This document shows, piece after piece, positions 50,701 to 61,784 of a DNA stretch of 64,000 nucleotides (positions within the stretch are counted from its first letter, which is position 1; each line of letters begins with the position of its first letter). The DNA lies in contig CM082577.2 in NCBI GenBank assembly GCA_040954595.2, forward strand, positions 6,200,001-6,264,000, written 5' to 3'. The notes under the pieces were generated by a model. That model did not search any database. It saw only the letters and a list, made by a program, of their open reading frames with translations, and had not been told where the DNA came from. The stretch is from Balanoglossus misakiensis. Taxonomy: Eukaryota; Hemichordata. Both the position numbers and the translations under genes were made by a program.

Positions 50701-53675
50701 GCGTCTTTGATGGCACCATAGTTGTGTATGATGGTAAAACACTAGACCCAATATGGACGACCGGTCACAGATTCCATGGATATCAGTTTTATAGGTATGG
50801 AAAATACATGTCTGCATAACTTAGAATTGTTTTCAGTTTCTAAAACTATTTTCTTGATTTTGCTTCCCTGGTTTTTAAGAGGTTACTTCAGTTTTGCTTT
50901 TTCTTGGAACGCTGCAATGGAAATTGACTATAATATGGGAATATCACATGACCATGTAGCTGACAAGTGAACTCTGAGGGCGCTGTGCTGATAAAAAAAC
51001 TTGCCATACCTTGATTCTTTCAGCATTCCAGCTCTCGGTTACTTTAATGACGATGAAACACTGGATGTGATGGTCCATCTAAACTTAGGAGAATGGGAAG
51101 ACTACAATCTGACTATGGTAAGTAAATAAATCTGCTGAAACTCTCTATTAAAGAACAGAAAACAGAGTACCCGAAAATGTTGTCGACTTGATTTGAATTG
51201 AAGTGGCATGCATGTGGCAGCTGGACCCCAACGTTTGCACCCTCTGTCCAACGTTTGCACATAAAACACCACAGGAAGGATAAATATGACTCAATACTCC
51301 CTTTCCTCTTTGCAGCACACCGTCCTGGATGGTAAAACTGGAGAGATTCTGTGGAATCTGAAATCATCAAAGTACACTATGTCGTCGTCGCTTGTGGTAA
51401 AGACGGGGAATCACAAAGATGCCTTTGTTTTTGTTGTCCAAGGCAGAGAAGGCAACATAATAGATAGACAGGCAAGTCATTATATAGATCATAGCATTAG
51501 GTGATTGCGTATGTACTGCTGATTGTTTTGTAAATGCCAGCAACAAAATGTTGCAGCTTTTTCAACTTGACACACACATACGAAATCAGAATATTAGAGG
51601 TGTGATTTTTTTCCCTGTCTGGACGTATCATATCAGATACCTGCTAGGAGAACAGATCGCCATGGGGATGAAGACCAGACTGATGTTGCTGATGATGATG
51701 ATGATGATAATGATGATGATGATGAAGGGGAAAAACATTTGAAAGATTGCGAGCAAGTGGAAGGAGACTTCACAGGAGAAGTGTTTCTGATCGACAGAGA
51801 CTACAGCAAAACTCCAATCAAGATCCTAGAAGCAGAATCTGAGAAAATCAGATACAGTGAGTGTAATATCAGTCATCTCATAAGCTGTACTGAATTTTTC
51901 GGAAAAAAAGTATCAGTCTTCCTTCTGTTGGCTAAGTTGATCAAAAATAGAGTTTGCAGGTTTTTAAAATCTCCAATATACCTGAAACCGAACATGCATG
52001 GAAAAACAATGGAACAGAAAGATTTTGAATGTGCAGTGGTGTGTGTGATCGGAATGTGCCAGCAATAGCAAGCAACACGTGTGTTGAATCCTTCTGTGCC
52101 GCAAAGTTTTTCTGCTTGCCACGGACGAGATGTATCTGCGTTATGAAACAGTGATTCTAATATGATGTGTATGAGGGAAAGTTCAGTATTTTTCATAGGT
52201 TTGCTGGATGTTCATATCTCACTGTGTGTGATTCTCTCCCATGCAGACATTGTGTACAGTAACATCATGGCCTATGGCGCAGTCCAGACTGGGAGCAACG
52301 CAGAAGAGAAAGAGGTCGACGTACAGATTGCGCACCGCACGATGCAGCAACTCTCCGAACACAACAGACAGATCGTCGAGAGCACCATGAAGCATATCCC
52401 ACAGAACGAAATCCAACAACTGCACATGCACATACAGCAATCATACAGTGATATATCAGTGTCTGAGGACGACATTCAAGACTTGATGGCGCTCTACGTT
52501 ATCCGGAATGTTTTACAAATGGGAGACGTCATTAGCTTTTCAGACCTTCCAGTGGAAAACCTCCGGACTCCGCCGTCTGGAAATACACAGGTCGGAGCAC
52601 CCACACAGAAGCCACCAGATGCACCGAAGCACACAACTGCAGGGTCACCAGAAGAACATACAACACGGCCACCACCAGCAAAAGTTATAACAGAAGCACA
52701 GAAGCTGTTAACAACAACCAGATCATCAGACAAATTGCCAGCGCAATCACTGGCAGAACGTGAAATGGAGACGCCAGAAAATAAAGTATCGACAATCTCA
52801 CCAGAAGAAAAGCAAACAAGTGGCCCAAGATCGCCATTGGACTTGAAACATTCCACACAAGGTGTACTAGTAGTACCTCAGCATCGTTCTGTAGCAACTC
52901 CACCATTGAGAGATCTTTACAAGAGACCAAACATCCCAACTCCCAAGGGACACTCAAACGGCCGACCCAGAGACAGCATGCCATCACGTCAACGGAGACA
53001 TGGTGATGGTGGAGGAGAGGGCATGATGATGATGATGGGTGGAGAGATCAACAAAACTGTTGTTATCAGTCCCGACGGAGACTTGTGCGTTCGGAAATCA
53101 GTGGTCATCAGACCAACAGGTATGAGTATGAGTTATTCACATGGTCCTGTAGTGTTTAATCTAAGCTGTGAAATCGTAGCTATTGCACAATCTGACAGCT
53201 CTGGCCCACAGCTGGGGTTTTGGGGTGTATTCAAGGCAAAGTGAGATGACAGCTAGACTATTGTATATCATTTCAAATCCCCCTCCATCTAATATTGTGG
53301 AAAATGCATATGCAACATTGATCTTATAATCGGATGTGATTTTGCCTTGCAGGTGCCATTGGTGAAATCGGGGGAGAATTATACTACTTTAGTTTGGTGG
53401 GATATGCCACAGCATTCTACGACAACAGAGGACAGTACATAGATTCCTTTCATGACTACAAAACTCAGGCCAGGAAGGTCAGCCTGTCCGACATGATCAA
53501 AACTGGAGAAATAGTGCAGTTGAAGGAGGAATATTTGACAGTCGCCGATGGTGTGCATGGTGATTTTGCAGATCCCACAAATCCGGAGGAGCACTTCACC
53601 TTTCTGCCATTCAGCTCCCAGCCCTGGCTTGGTTACATGGGAACACGTGGGGATGGTCACCTCAAGGAGAGATAG
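44791..53675 (+). CDS. FAM234-type transmembrane protein with FG-GAP-like repeats and long C-terminal extension
   Basis: Thirteen exons: 44791-44815, 45847-46167, 47705-47830, 47993-48184, 49067-49209, 49702-49876, 50275-50428, 50621-50794, 51024-51117, 51316-51471, 51637-51856, 52247-53119, 53353-53675. The sum is 2976 nt, 991 residues, all phases compatible. It is a type II membrane protein: acidic cytoplasmic head, helix at about 79-99 (ICFLAVIGICVGLVVVFYF), then GLPCPE and a beta-propeller-like ectodomain. That domain has DxNxDGxxD repeats (YDVNDDGVVD, VDLNGDGTMD, LDMDDIPD, MNNDDVDD, FNDDETLD) and VLDGKTG loops. This matches FAM234A/B (ITFG3/KIAA1467), of unknown function. Residues from about 521 on (an Asp run, a 291-residue exon with a Thr/Pro-rich linker, and a globular-looking end) exceed the usual 550-620 length and are unrecognised. 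Intron 10 is GC-AG. Confidence 0.9.
49480..49635. mobile_element. MITE-like inverted-repeat element in a FAM234 intron
   Basis: Ends CCCCTACAAAAATATTCTATAG and the near mirror image CTATAGAACATTTTTGTAAGGGG (each end about 23 bases, imperfect); here I quote CTACAAAAATATTCTATAG. The inside is full of short CTATAGAA/TTCTATAG palindromes, so the whole 156 bases can fold. No ORF. The target duplication is unclear. Confidence 0.55.
49912..50082. mobile_element. MITE with 16-bp terminal repeats and a 9-bp target duplication
   Basis: TAGACTCTCTCACAGC at 49912 and its perfect reverse complement GCTGTGAGAGAGTCTA ending at 50082 bound a 171-bp element. The 9-base GTCAGTGAT occurs directly on both sides (49903-49911 and 50083-50091). 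A 9-base duplication suits Mutator-like elements best; hAT elements usually give 8. Its inside is distinctly more GC-rich than the surrounding intron (FAM234 intron 6), consistent with insertion from elsewhere. Too short to code for anything. Confidence 0.8.
51637..53675 (+). other. Unrecognised C-terminal extension of the FAM234-type protein
   Basis: Exons 11 to 13, about 470 residues. It opens with an acidic run coded by GAT repeats (DDDDDDNDDDD), then FTGEVFLIDRDYSKTP, still propeller-like. Exon 12 begins with a helix-prone stretch (VQIAHRTMQQLSEHNR, EIQQLHMHIQQS, DDIQDLMALYVIRNVLQMG), continues with about 150 residues rich in Thr, Pro, Lys and Ser, and has a five-Met run after DGGGEG. Exon 13 gives a compact region (GELYYFSLVGYATAFYDNRG, EEHFTFLPFSSQPWLGYMG) ending in HLKER and TAG. 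Being after the type II helix, it should face outside. The phases at both joins match the upstream exons, which supports one transcript rather than a neighbouring gene. Confidence 0.65.
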
Positions 53676-54918
53676 ATACATATTTTATAGACACAGGGGA
53701 TTCGAGGCATATTGGTATCCTATTTGCAACATCAAATGGTGTGTTGACAGCAATAGGAATCGCATAGGGTGAGCTTTTGATGTCTTTGAATCCTGGGAGG
53801 GGTGATGTCATAAGTTACCTGGGGTCAGTGTTCAAAGGTTAAGTTATTACTTAGGTGCACAGTAGGATTAAAAGGGCGATGATTGTCTTATGCACATGTG
53901 CAAAACCAGAGTCTCTGGTTACAAAAATTGTATTTAACAGTCAATGCCATAAGGCAGTGTACAAACAAAATTACGCACACGTGCATGAGAAGATCAGCAT
54001 CCTTAAAATACAAGTGTGGAGCCTTAAAGTAGTGCCTGAAACTCAAGTCTTTTGTATAAAATTGTATATTTTGATAAAAACGTTACTAATCGGGTGACAG
54101 ATAATTAGGCAGTTTTTTTAATGCATTTGTAGCATTATTTAGAGAGATGTCCCCTTCAAAAGAGGATGTATCTTTGTTACAGAGTCTGTTGTAGGTTTGT
54201 TAACAATAACAATAACTCATATAGAGGGCTTACTTGAGAAGTTAGACTGAACATTTCATACAGCCATCCAGAGCAGCACATGTACAAGATTCCAGAGTTG
54301 GTACACAAGACTGGAAAATGCCTTGGTTTTCGTGCCAAGTACCTTAGTTTCTTTAAAGCATTAGAGTCTGATCTTCCAGTTGACTACATATGCAATAAAC
54401 TAATATTCATACTAGTTTTACTTTCAATTAGAGAGTATGAATTGCATTCTAAATGCAGAGTTGATCGTCTTTGAAAAATTCCTAGAGAGATGAACTTTTG
54501 GTGTAAAATATTTACGAAAATGTAAATTTGTCTCTGTGAGTTTGTTCCAATTGCTTGTTTCTTTAGCAGCAAAGCTGCTCACTTCTGTGTAAATGTGCCA
54601 CGGTGTAAATTTTGGGCCATTTTCTGTTTATTTTGGGCTTTAAGTTATGGGATGCCTGAATGTTGTTTCAATATCACACACTTCTCTATGAAAGGTCTTT
54701 CTACCTGTGTACATTTCATTCTCAGAGGTAATGTTTGTAGTCTGAGACTACTGATCAGTCATTTGCGACATGGATGAGGGGGGGGGGGGGGGAGTTGTGC
54801 GTGGTATCATTTCTCTTCAGGCTTATCATACACCACCTGGGGAGCCTATGTTTTCTTTTTGCTTATTTCAGTGGGTGGGAATTGTCAATGTAAAGATGCC
54901 TGAATACAATTATTTTTG

Positions 54919-54924
54919 AATAAA
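54919..54924 (+). terminator. Probable poly(A) signal of the FAM234-type gene
   Basis: AATAAA about 1.24 kb after the stop codon, followed by a T-rich stretch. The 3' UTR would be 53676 to about 54945 and contains a 16-base G run at 54778-54793. No coding exon is visible in it. Confidence 0.5.
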
Positions 54925-55764
54925 ACTTTCAGACACTATCATACCCTGTCATTTATCATGTTTAAATGTTCTGCAAGCTTCTACGACGATAACTGAATGC
55001 AAGAACGGACATTTTGATTTTACAACTTCATTTTCCTCGCATTACAACTGAAGACGACCATGATCAATGACAACTTTTTCTAAACAGGAATCAGATGCCA
55101 GATCTGAACAATATCCAACTTGAAATGGCTACATATATGCTCATCTTGATCCTGTTTGTCATTTTCTCGTCCATATACCTTGAATCAATGGAGCACACAC
55201 GCAAGTATAAATATGGTGCACTGTTTTTATTTGTGCAAAGTTATTCAAAATTCCAGGAGTTTTTGCGATAAAAATGACATACATTTCAAGAAGTGTATTC
55301 AAAATCATTGACTTTTGACAATATCCAGGACTTTTTAAGAGTACTTTTTTCTGTGACTGAAGGATCTTGCAGGACTTGTTTCAAATTTCAAAACTTTTGC
55401 AGGAGTATGTGAACCCTGACAATGGGTCGGTATAGACTTGCAGTCAGGGGAGTCTGAAGTAATGTTTCAAGAACACTGCTGTAGTCAAGTCCAGCATGCA
55501 TCAATCAGGTTTGTTATACTGATAAGCCCTAAGATTTTCAAGATGAGCCCCTCTGGCATCACAGTACACTGCAAGTCAGTGGATATGGAATCTGCAAGAT
55601 CAAAACACAAAGAGTGAAACTAAGAGCTCTTGAATCACACTGGACAAACAAAAAACAGTGGTACAAATGAACGAGATGTGACCCAGCACCTTGCAGATGA
55701 CAAAAAACAAGTGATAAATGGTGACAAAATGGTATGCAAAATGGAGAGTTGACAAACTTTGTTC

Positions 55765-58748
55765 GGTGAAATTTAGAATTTTATTGGAGGTGCCATCTTG
55801 CCATCTGGGTGCTTGTCACAGCTGTGTGCATATCAAAACCTGTGGCTCAGATTCGGGATCAGGAAATCAGGGTCAAATGTAGAGAACAGGAAAAACTCCC
55901 GTTTCTCTACAATTCATTGAGAACATTAGTGTCATCATTGACAGGCTAGTATCACATCAGCCAAACTGATTGTCATTCAGATCAGTTTAAGGGCAGCATC
56001 TCGGATCATATTTCTTTTAGTTAGAGACATCTCTGGGCAAGCCAAGTCGGCCAACATGGCAGCTCCAATGTCCAAAGCCGAGTGGACTTCACTCACCTAA
56101 CAGACAGTGTTGTGTTGGTCTGTCATTTACCATCAGACGCATCAGTGAAATAAGCTTGCGAGTGGGTCTCCATTTCGGTGAAGCCAGCTCCATTCCTCAG
56201 CCATTCCCACTTTTCCACACACAGTCACTCCAAAGCTGGGGACAGGTGAGCGAGAATGAAAAAAAAGTTTACAATGCGTGCATTTCAGTTTATAGAAGCA
56301 GTTCCCTCTCTAACAAATAGTCGAAGATGGGATTTTGCAGATACGAACATTAGATTGAGTCTCATAAGTGCCCTTTGACTTGCATGGCACCGGAGATTTT
56401 GTGAATTTTCATGTGATGTCAGATTGTATTACATAAGTACATAGTATCTACAGAAAGATACTCACAATAGGTGTCAGAATACATATCATCATCCATACTT
56501 AATTTGCATTTCCCACAATGCAATTCACAAGGTACTCTCTTTCCCCCGGCCAAACAACCCATTTTTAAGCACTGGAATCCAAGCTTACTATTGAATAGAA
56601 TGAAAATATAAGCTCACTGAAGGGAGGGGAAAGAATCAGTGAAACAGGGATCATATGTGCTCATAGTCACTCAATATGCTACGCCTTTCCAGGGGTTTCG
56701 CCAAGTTTTCAAGAAGTTAGTTAAGGTCAATGCCATTTTCAAGGAGCAAGCACACTGTAAATTTGGTTGATAACATTTACATAATTGATATTTTTGGCAG
56801 CATGGGGACCAATCAGTTTCCAGAATTATGAACCCCTTTTCCAGGACCTGCACATATGAACCCTGTAAGGTATCAAAACACAGACAGACAGACATACCTT
56901 TACTTGTGGATACTGTCTCCTTCGCTGCTCTCTCATTTCTCTGATGACCCTGTGAAGGGTGAGATGGTAAAACACAGGTGAACCCTAGAACACTTCAAAG
57001 AATGGAAGAGTAAACATCTATTTGTTCAAGACAAGTCTCAGGTGAGTAAGGATGTCTTCACATCAATTTCAGTTCTGGATAACTTGATTAAAAAAACATG
57101 ACAAATTTGGCTGTTCATCATCGACAAGTCTGATACCTCTTATCCACATTAAAGTCGTTTCTTAAAACTTACCAGGTTTGGGAAATTTCTTCTGGTGATT
57201 TCTACCTCTCAACATGGATGACTGGAAGGGAAGAAAGAATTGTTGATAACCAATGCACTGGACTATGCTAACTAAACATTACTTTCCAGCTGCAAGGAGG
57301 GGGGTACCTGTTTGTATTTTACATTTCTCAATAGAGAAAATTTCTTTTCACCTTGGGCGCCTAACTATGAGTGGTAAAATACGCTATAGCTGACACTTAT
57401 TACATCGACTTGATGAGCTCTAATTTATACACAATCATATTTAGTTTAAAATGGCATGATATGACAGTGCACATTTTTCCTTTGTTGACCCAGGTGAAAA
57501 ACTACGAATGGCTAGATCTCAAGTTTACATGGTAAATGTGGCTGAATTTGCATAGGTGACTTTTCACAGTTGAAACAGATCCAATATCTCAGTCTGACGT
57601 GCTGTATCCACATATCTGATATCTTTGAGATATCTTTTAAGACAGGGATAACTAAGTCATCATCATTGATATATTTAACTGTCATTTTTAGTCATCCAGG
57701 AATTTCTGTGTGCCAAACTGCAGTTGAGAATTGACTCGAGTTTGAACTGAAACTGATATAACACCGGAAATAACATATATTATCCTTACCTGGGTTATGT
57801 CCAGGCCATGGAGTCTTTTGAATCAATAGTTGTCAGGCAACATCATCTGTGAAGAAGACATTTTACAAGATTAAAGAGGAATATCTCCCACGACACTCAG
57901 AAATGTTTATCACTGTACCTGCAAAGTTTCAGACAATCAAAACTGACATCACGACAGATTCAGGCCTATCAACTTTAAGTATTAAACATCACTAACTTTG
58001 CAAGTCATTCTGAAAGGACGCTTTCCAACAAAAGAGCAATTATTGTTGATTGAAGCGCTTCAGCAATTAATGTTAGAATGCACCATATCATTGCAATTAA
58101 CACATCCACAACTCCTGTGTGTGACTAAAATGCAAATTCTCTGATATGAATCATCATAATTATCCCATCCACTTAGAAATGCAATTATGTCTTACAATTT
58201 TTCATCATCTACGGATCGATTGGCTCAACTAATTCAACTACTTAATGTGCCTATACAGTAAAAAGTAATTTTGCAAATTGGTAAAATGCCTTGGTAAGAA
58301 CAAAATATTGTCACCAACACCAATTTGATTAAGATGTGCTATCATGCATATTACAATTATTAACAATAGAATACCTTCGCCTGAACCTCTGCACCAATCC
58401 ATGTAAACACTGTCAAGGTGAACCTAAAGGAGAGAAGACACAAAACCACAGTAAATATTGAATATCTGCAAGTTCCAAGACGAGTAAGCAACTCTATTTT
58501 GACACAAGTCTCAGGTGAGTAAGGAGGTCTTCACATAAATTTCAGTTCTGGATAACTTGATTAAAAAACATATTTGGCTGTTCATCATCGACTTATGACT
58601 TGCAATATGATAAGCAAAAAATCTTTCAATGAAAGACATTTTTCATCTTACCCATGTGAAACTTGTGTTGCTCAACTGGCAGTTTCTAAACTGTCTTGCA
58701 CAGGCACTCCACTGCAAGTTTCATCCCTTGTTTGGCCATGTGGGAAAC
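55765..58748 (-). ncRNA. Candidate multi-exon long non-coding RNA
   Basis: Read on the minus strand, six segments are each framed by good splice sites. They are 58748-58652 (ATTCCAG|...CATGG|GTAAGA), 58423-58375 (TCTCCTTTAG|...GAAG|GTATTC), 57846-57790 (TTCTTCACAG|...CCCAG|GTAAGG), 57221-57173 (CTTCCCTTCCAG|...CCTG|GTAAGT), 56949-56898 (CACCCTTCACAG|...AAAG|GTATGT) and a last exon from 56235 (ACCTGTCCCCAG|). AATAAA at 55785-55780 would end it. Internal exons are very small (49-57 nt). Joining them gives no open frame of more than about 30 codons, so I call it non-coding. A coding gene with other exons missed by eye is the alternative. No first exon is assigned; it could start near 59.7 kb. 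Confidence 0.45.
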
Positions 58749-58985
58749 CTGGAATATGGCAAATAATTCAAAAGAAATGTAAAATACTAGTAGTAGGATA
58801 TAACTATACAAGATTACAAGCAACGTTCCAAACCAAGGAGCTTCACAGTATACTTGCGATGAACAAAACTTACTATGTACCAATTCTGTCTATCTCAGTC
58901 TGACGTGCTGTATCCACATATCTGATATCTTTGAGATATCTTTTAAGACAGGGATAACTAAGTCATCATCATTGATAATTACTTT
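57030..58985 (+). repeat. Two diverged direct copies of a local segment
   Basis: The block beginning GTCTCAGGTGAGTAAGGA occurs at about 57034-57130 and 58508-58590. The block from ATCTCAGTCTGACGTGCTG to AAGTCATCATCATTGATA occurs at about 57588-57672 and 58891-58977, nearly base for base. They lie in the same order in both copies, with different sequence between them (about 450 and 300 bases). This looks like a local duplication of about 0.6 kb followed by replacement of its middle, or two copies of a split element. It overlaps the candidate minus-strand RNA. Confidence 0.65.
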
Positions 58986-59552
58986 AGTAGAAATGAAATG
59001 CATTTTCAATTAACAAGTGCAGTAGTTCTCCACAAGTCCTTTATATGAAAAAATATGCACATTTTAGGTACATGAAGATTTGTAGCAAGCTTTCCACTTC
59101 ATTGCAAATTAGTACATGCCCCTGCACAGCAGAAATGGCAGCCCCTAGCATTTAGGATTGTTGCATGCTGCATCGTTCAGTAAAACGCTTGTCTGACAAA
59201 ATTTAAGTTTATCTCTAGCAGTATGACTAGTTCATTTTGAGCCAGAAGTCGCCTAACACATGTCTAATACATGCCATAAAACTAGTTAGGATATCCCCAA
59301 AATGTACCGGTACTATTGCTATTACTGTCCCAGTGTCCCACCGCCACCACGTAGAACTGGCCGACTTGTCGACCTGAACACACTTCAACTGCCTGGGTTT
59401 ATATACAATTTCAAAATTATCAAATCATGACAAATGTCACACTTTGTGAATGTCGTTTTAAAAACGATAGCCCTGCATCTAAAAGCATTGGCGACACACG
59501 TTCTATTCTACATTCAAACTATCATCCGTGTACCACACACGGCCCTGCACTT

Positions 59553-59602
59553 GACACGCACACGTGCGTCTTCGTCCTCGCTGACGAACACGTGTGCGTG
59601 TC
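59553..59602. promoter_or_regulatory. Inverted repeat with paired CACGTG E-boxes
   Basis: GACACGCACACGTG on the left and CACGTGTGCGTGTC on the right form exact 14-base arms around a short spacer with a second TTCGTC/GACGAA pairing. Each arm carries a CACGTG (59561-59566 and 59589-59594). The region 59.5-59.8 kb is richer in CpG than its surroundings, and a plus-strand donor (CGAG|GTTAGT) follows at 59653. It may be the promoter of the channel gene, of the minus-strand RNA, or of both. Confidence 0.4.
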
Positions 59603-59699
59603 ACACATCCATGCATGGCCCATCAATGAAATGTGCTCGAATCCAATTTCGAGGTTAGTTTCGTGAAACGGAAATGAAGTAAAACAAACCTTGAATTAC

Positions 59700-61159
59700 A
59701 AACATCCCCCGCAAAACACCCTCGGAAACCGTGGCCGTCAAATTACGGCACACGTCTGCAATTTTCGAGAGGCTCCGTGCCAGCACACCTCGACTTGTGG
59801 CTAGCTTCTTTCTGAATGGAAGGATATCTTTCTATCACGTGTCCACTGGCAATCTGGGTAGCAATGTTTTTTAAACAAAACACTTTTATTGTCATATATC
59901 ATGCATTTTATCATTCTAAAAATATCTAAATATCTAATTTACTTGAAAAAGCATCAAGATTTAGACTTCTTTATAAAACTTGTACTTTCGGCAGAATCTG
60001 GTCAGGTCAGAGGTCACCATCGAATGCAAACCTATGCTTTATATCTGGGACGAATATTATACTAGTCCTTGTCCCAGCTATAATCAAGATAAAAAAAGCG
60101 GACAAGTTTCTGGACAAACTGGAATTTAACAGTATTGCTAATTAAAATGTTTATATTTTTGAAGACTATTTTAATTCTGTTGTAAAAACAAACAAACAAA
60201 AAACAACAACAAACCATACAAAAAATGCTCAGTATTTTATTAATTATATTAAAAGGCCAGGAAAATTTAAATAAGAAATTAATAGTCAATAACTGGCAAG
60301 AGCTTGGATAAATATCAGTATTGAAATCAATCAGTTAATTCATTAAAGTAATATTTACCAATGTTTTAATATGCGTGAACACAAACAGCTTACATAATGT
60401 CATGACATTACGTTTGCAAGACCTTGAAAATGAAGCCAATTTTGGCTTTGGTGGTCCACTTTATAGAATCCATCCAAGAAACGGTTAATTGTGGCACAAC
60501 TTTATCAAAATGTTTCAAAAAGTGCAAGCTTTAAAAACAGTAAAAGATGGTTTTAAAAAAGTGGCGAGGTGTAGTGCAATCTTCTGGAGGGAAGATCAAC
60601 TGAAGACGCTTGCCCTATAGAATTCAAGTATGGAGTGACTCTCTAAACTCCACCAACATTGATTGCTTGGGATGTATTAGCGACTCAAAATCCATTTCAC
60701 TTGGATGGCAGATCCGAGTGTCTTTGTCATGTAAATTTCTCCCTAATCCATCTTTGTTTCTCTGCCGAAGCCACTATCACTTTTCATCAAAAATTTATAA
60801 CAGCAATGCACCGTTTGCATTTTGAGGGGGGTTCAACACCCAAGGTGTGGGGAAGCCACCGTTCAAATTTATGTTTTTCTCTAAAATCTGCACGCAAGAT
60901 AACCCAGCATCAGCGAGTGTTTCACTTTCTAAAAAAATGTGAAAAAACTTGCCAATTAATGCACTGAATAAAAGCATTGATCCGATTACCTGTGAGGATG
61001 CCAGAGAAAAAAAAATCCCATCTCCCTGGCTATTGGAATGGAATGTTCCAAAGAGACGATCAACAGTTCGGAATTATCACTGTTGATCAACTTTGTTGGT
61101 ATTGCAAAATTTGAGGACAAACTTCCGCAGAATACATTGATAACTGCTGCTGTTTGCAG
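59700..61159. other. Intergenic region before the potassium channel gene
   Basis: No credible coding exon. Open frames up to about 100 residues here lack family resemblance and splice context. It is AT-rich without obvious repeats beyond a short CAAA/AAC run near 60187-60213. It may hold a 5' UTR intron of the channel gene. Confidence 0.4.
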
Positions 61160-61784
61160 GTCAAACCCGAGTCACTTCAGTCAGTATATGGTGAGTGTAT
61201 TTCTTGTTTGGTGGATTTGCTTTCTGTAAGCCTAGAAAATCCCCTGAATTGTCTTGACCAGTTTCTGGTGTCAGATGCCAACTGACAGTGTTTGTAAAAT
61301 GTGTCATTATGCCAGCTATAGAGTAACGGTAGGTCCATTTTAGTGCAGATCAAACTTTAGTATTTCAATTTAATGCCCACTATATGATTAAATAGCTCAC
61401 TTAGTGTTGATTAACAGTTTGAAATGATTTCCAGTCATAAAAACACACAGAAAACACTCCTGATGAAAATATGTAACCAGTTTTTAAATGCAATGCATAA
61501 CAATTGTCAATGATTTCTTTTCAAATTTAAACTACTCATTATTGATTTTCAAACCACAACAAATGCAACTTTCCCTGTTTTCCACCTTTATTTACTTATT
61601 TCTACGAGTAATAACTATCTTTCCCATCAGTTTCAGGTGTAGAAGTATAAAGAATCACAAGAAAAACTTGCTCAGATGTGGAAATTGCCACAAAAGTTGG
61701 CATCTTCGGCAGTCGGCAGTGTAGAAGGAAATATTGATTGGATGGTCATGAGTAACGGCCATAACGGCCATTACTGAAGGAGAC
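61160..61784 (+). other. Possible spliced 5' UTR of the potassium channel gene
   Basis: A 31-base segment at 61160-61190 is framed by TGTTTGCAG| and ATATG|GTGAGT. The next strong acceptor, CCCATCAGTTTCAG|, lies at 61636-61637, leaving about 147 bases of leader before the start codon. In-frame stops precede the ATG at 61785, so this would be non-coding. Inferred from splice signals only. Confidence 0.35.
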
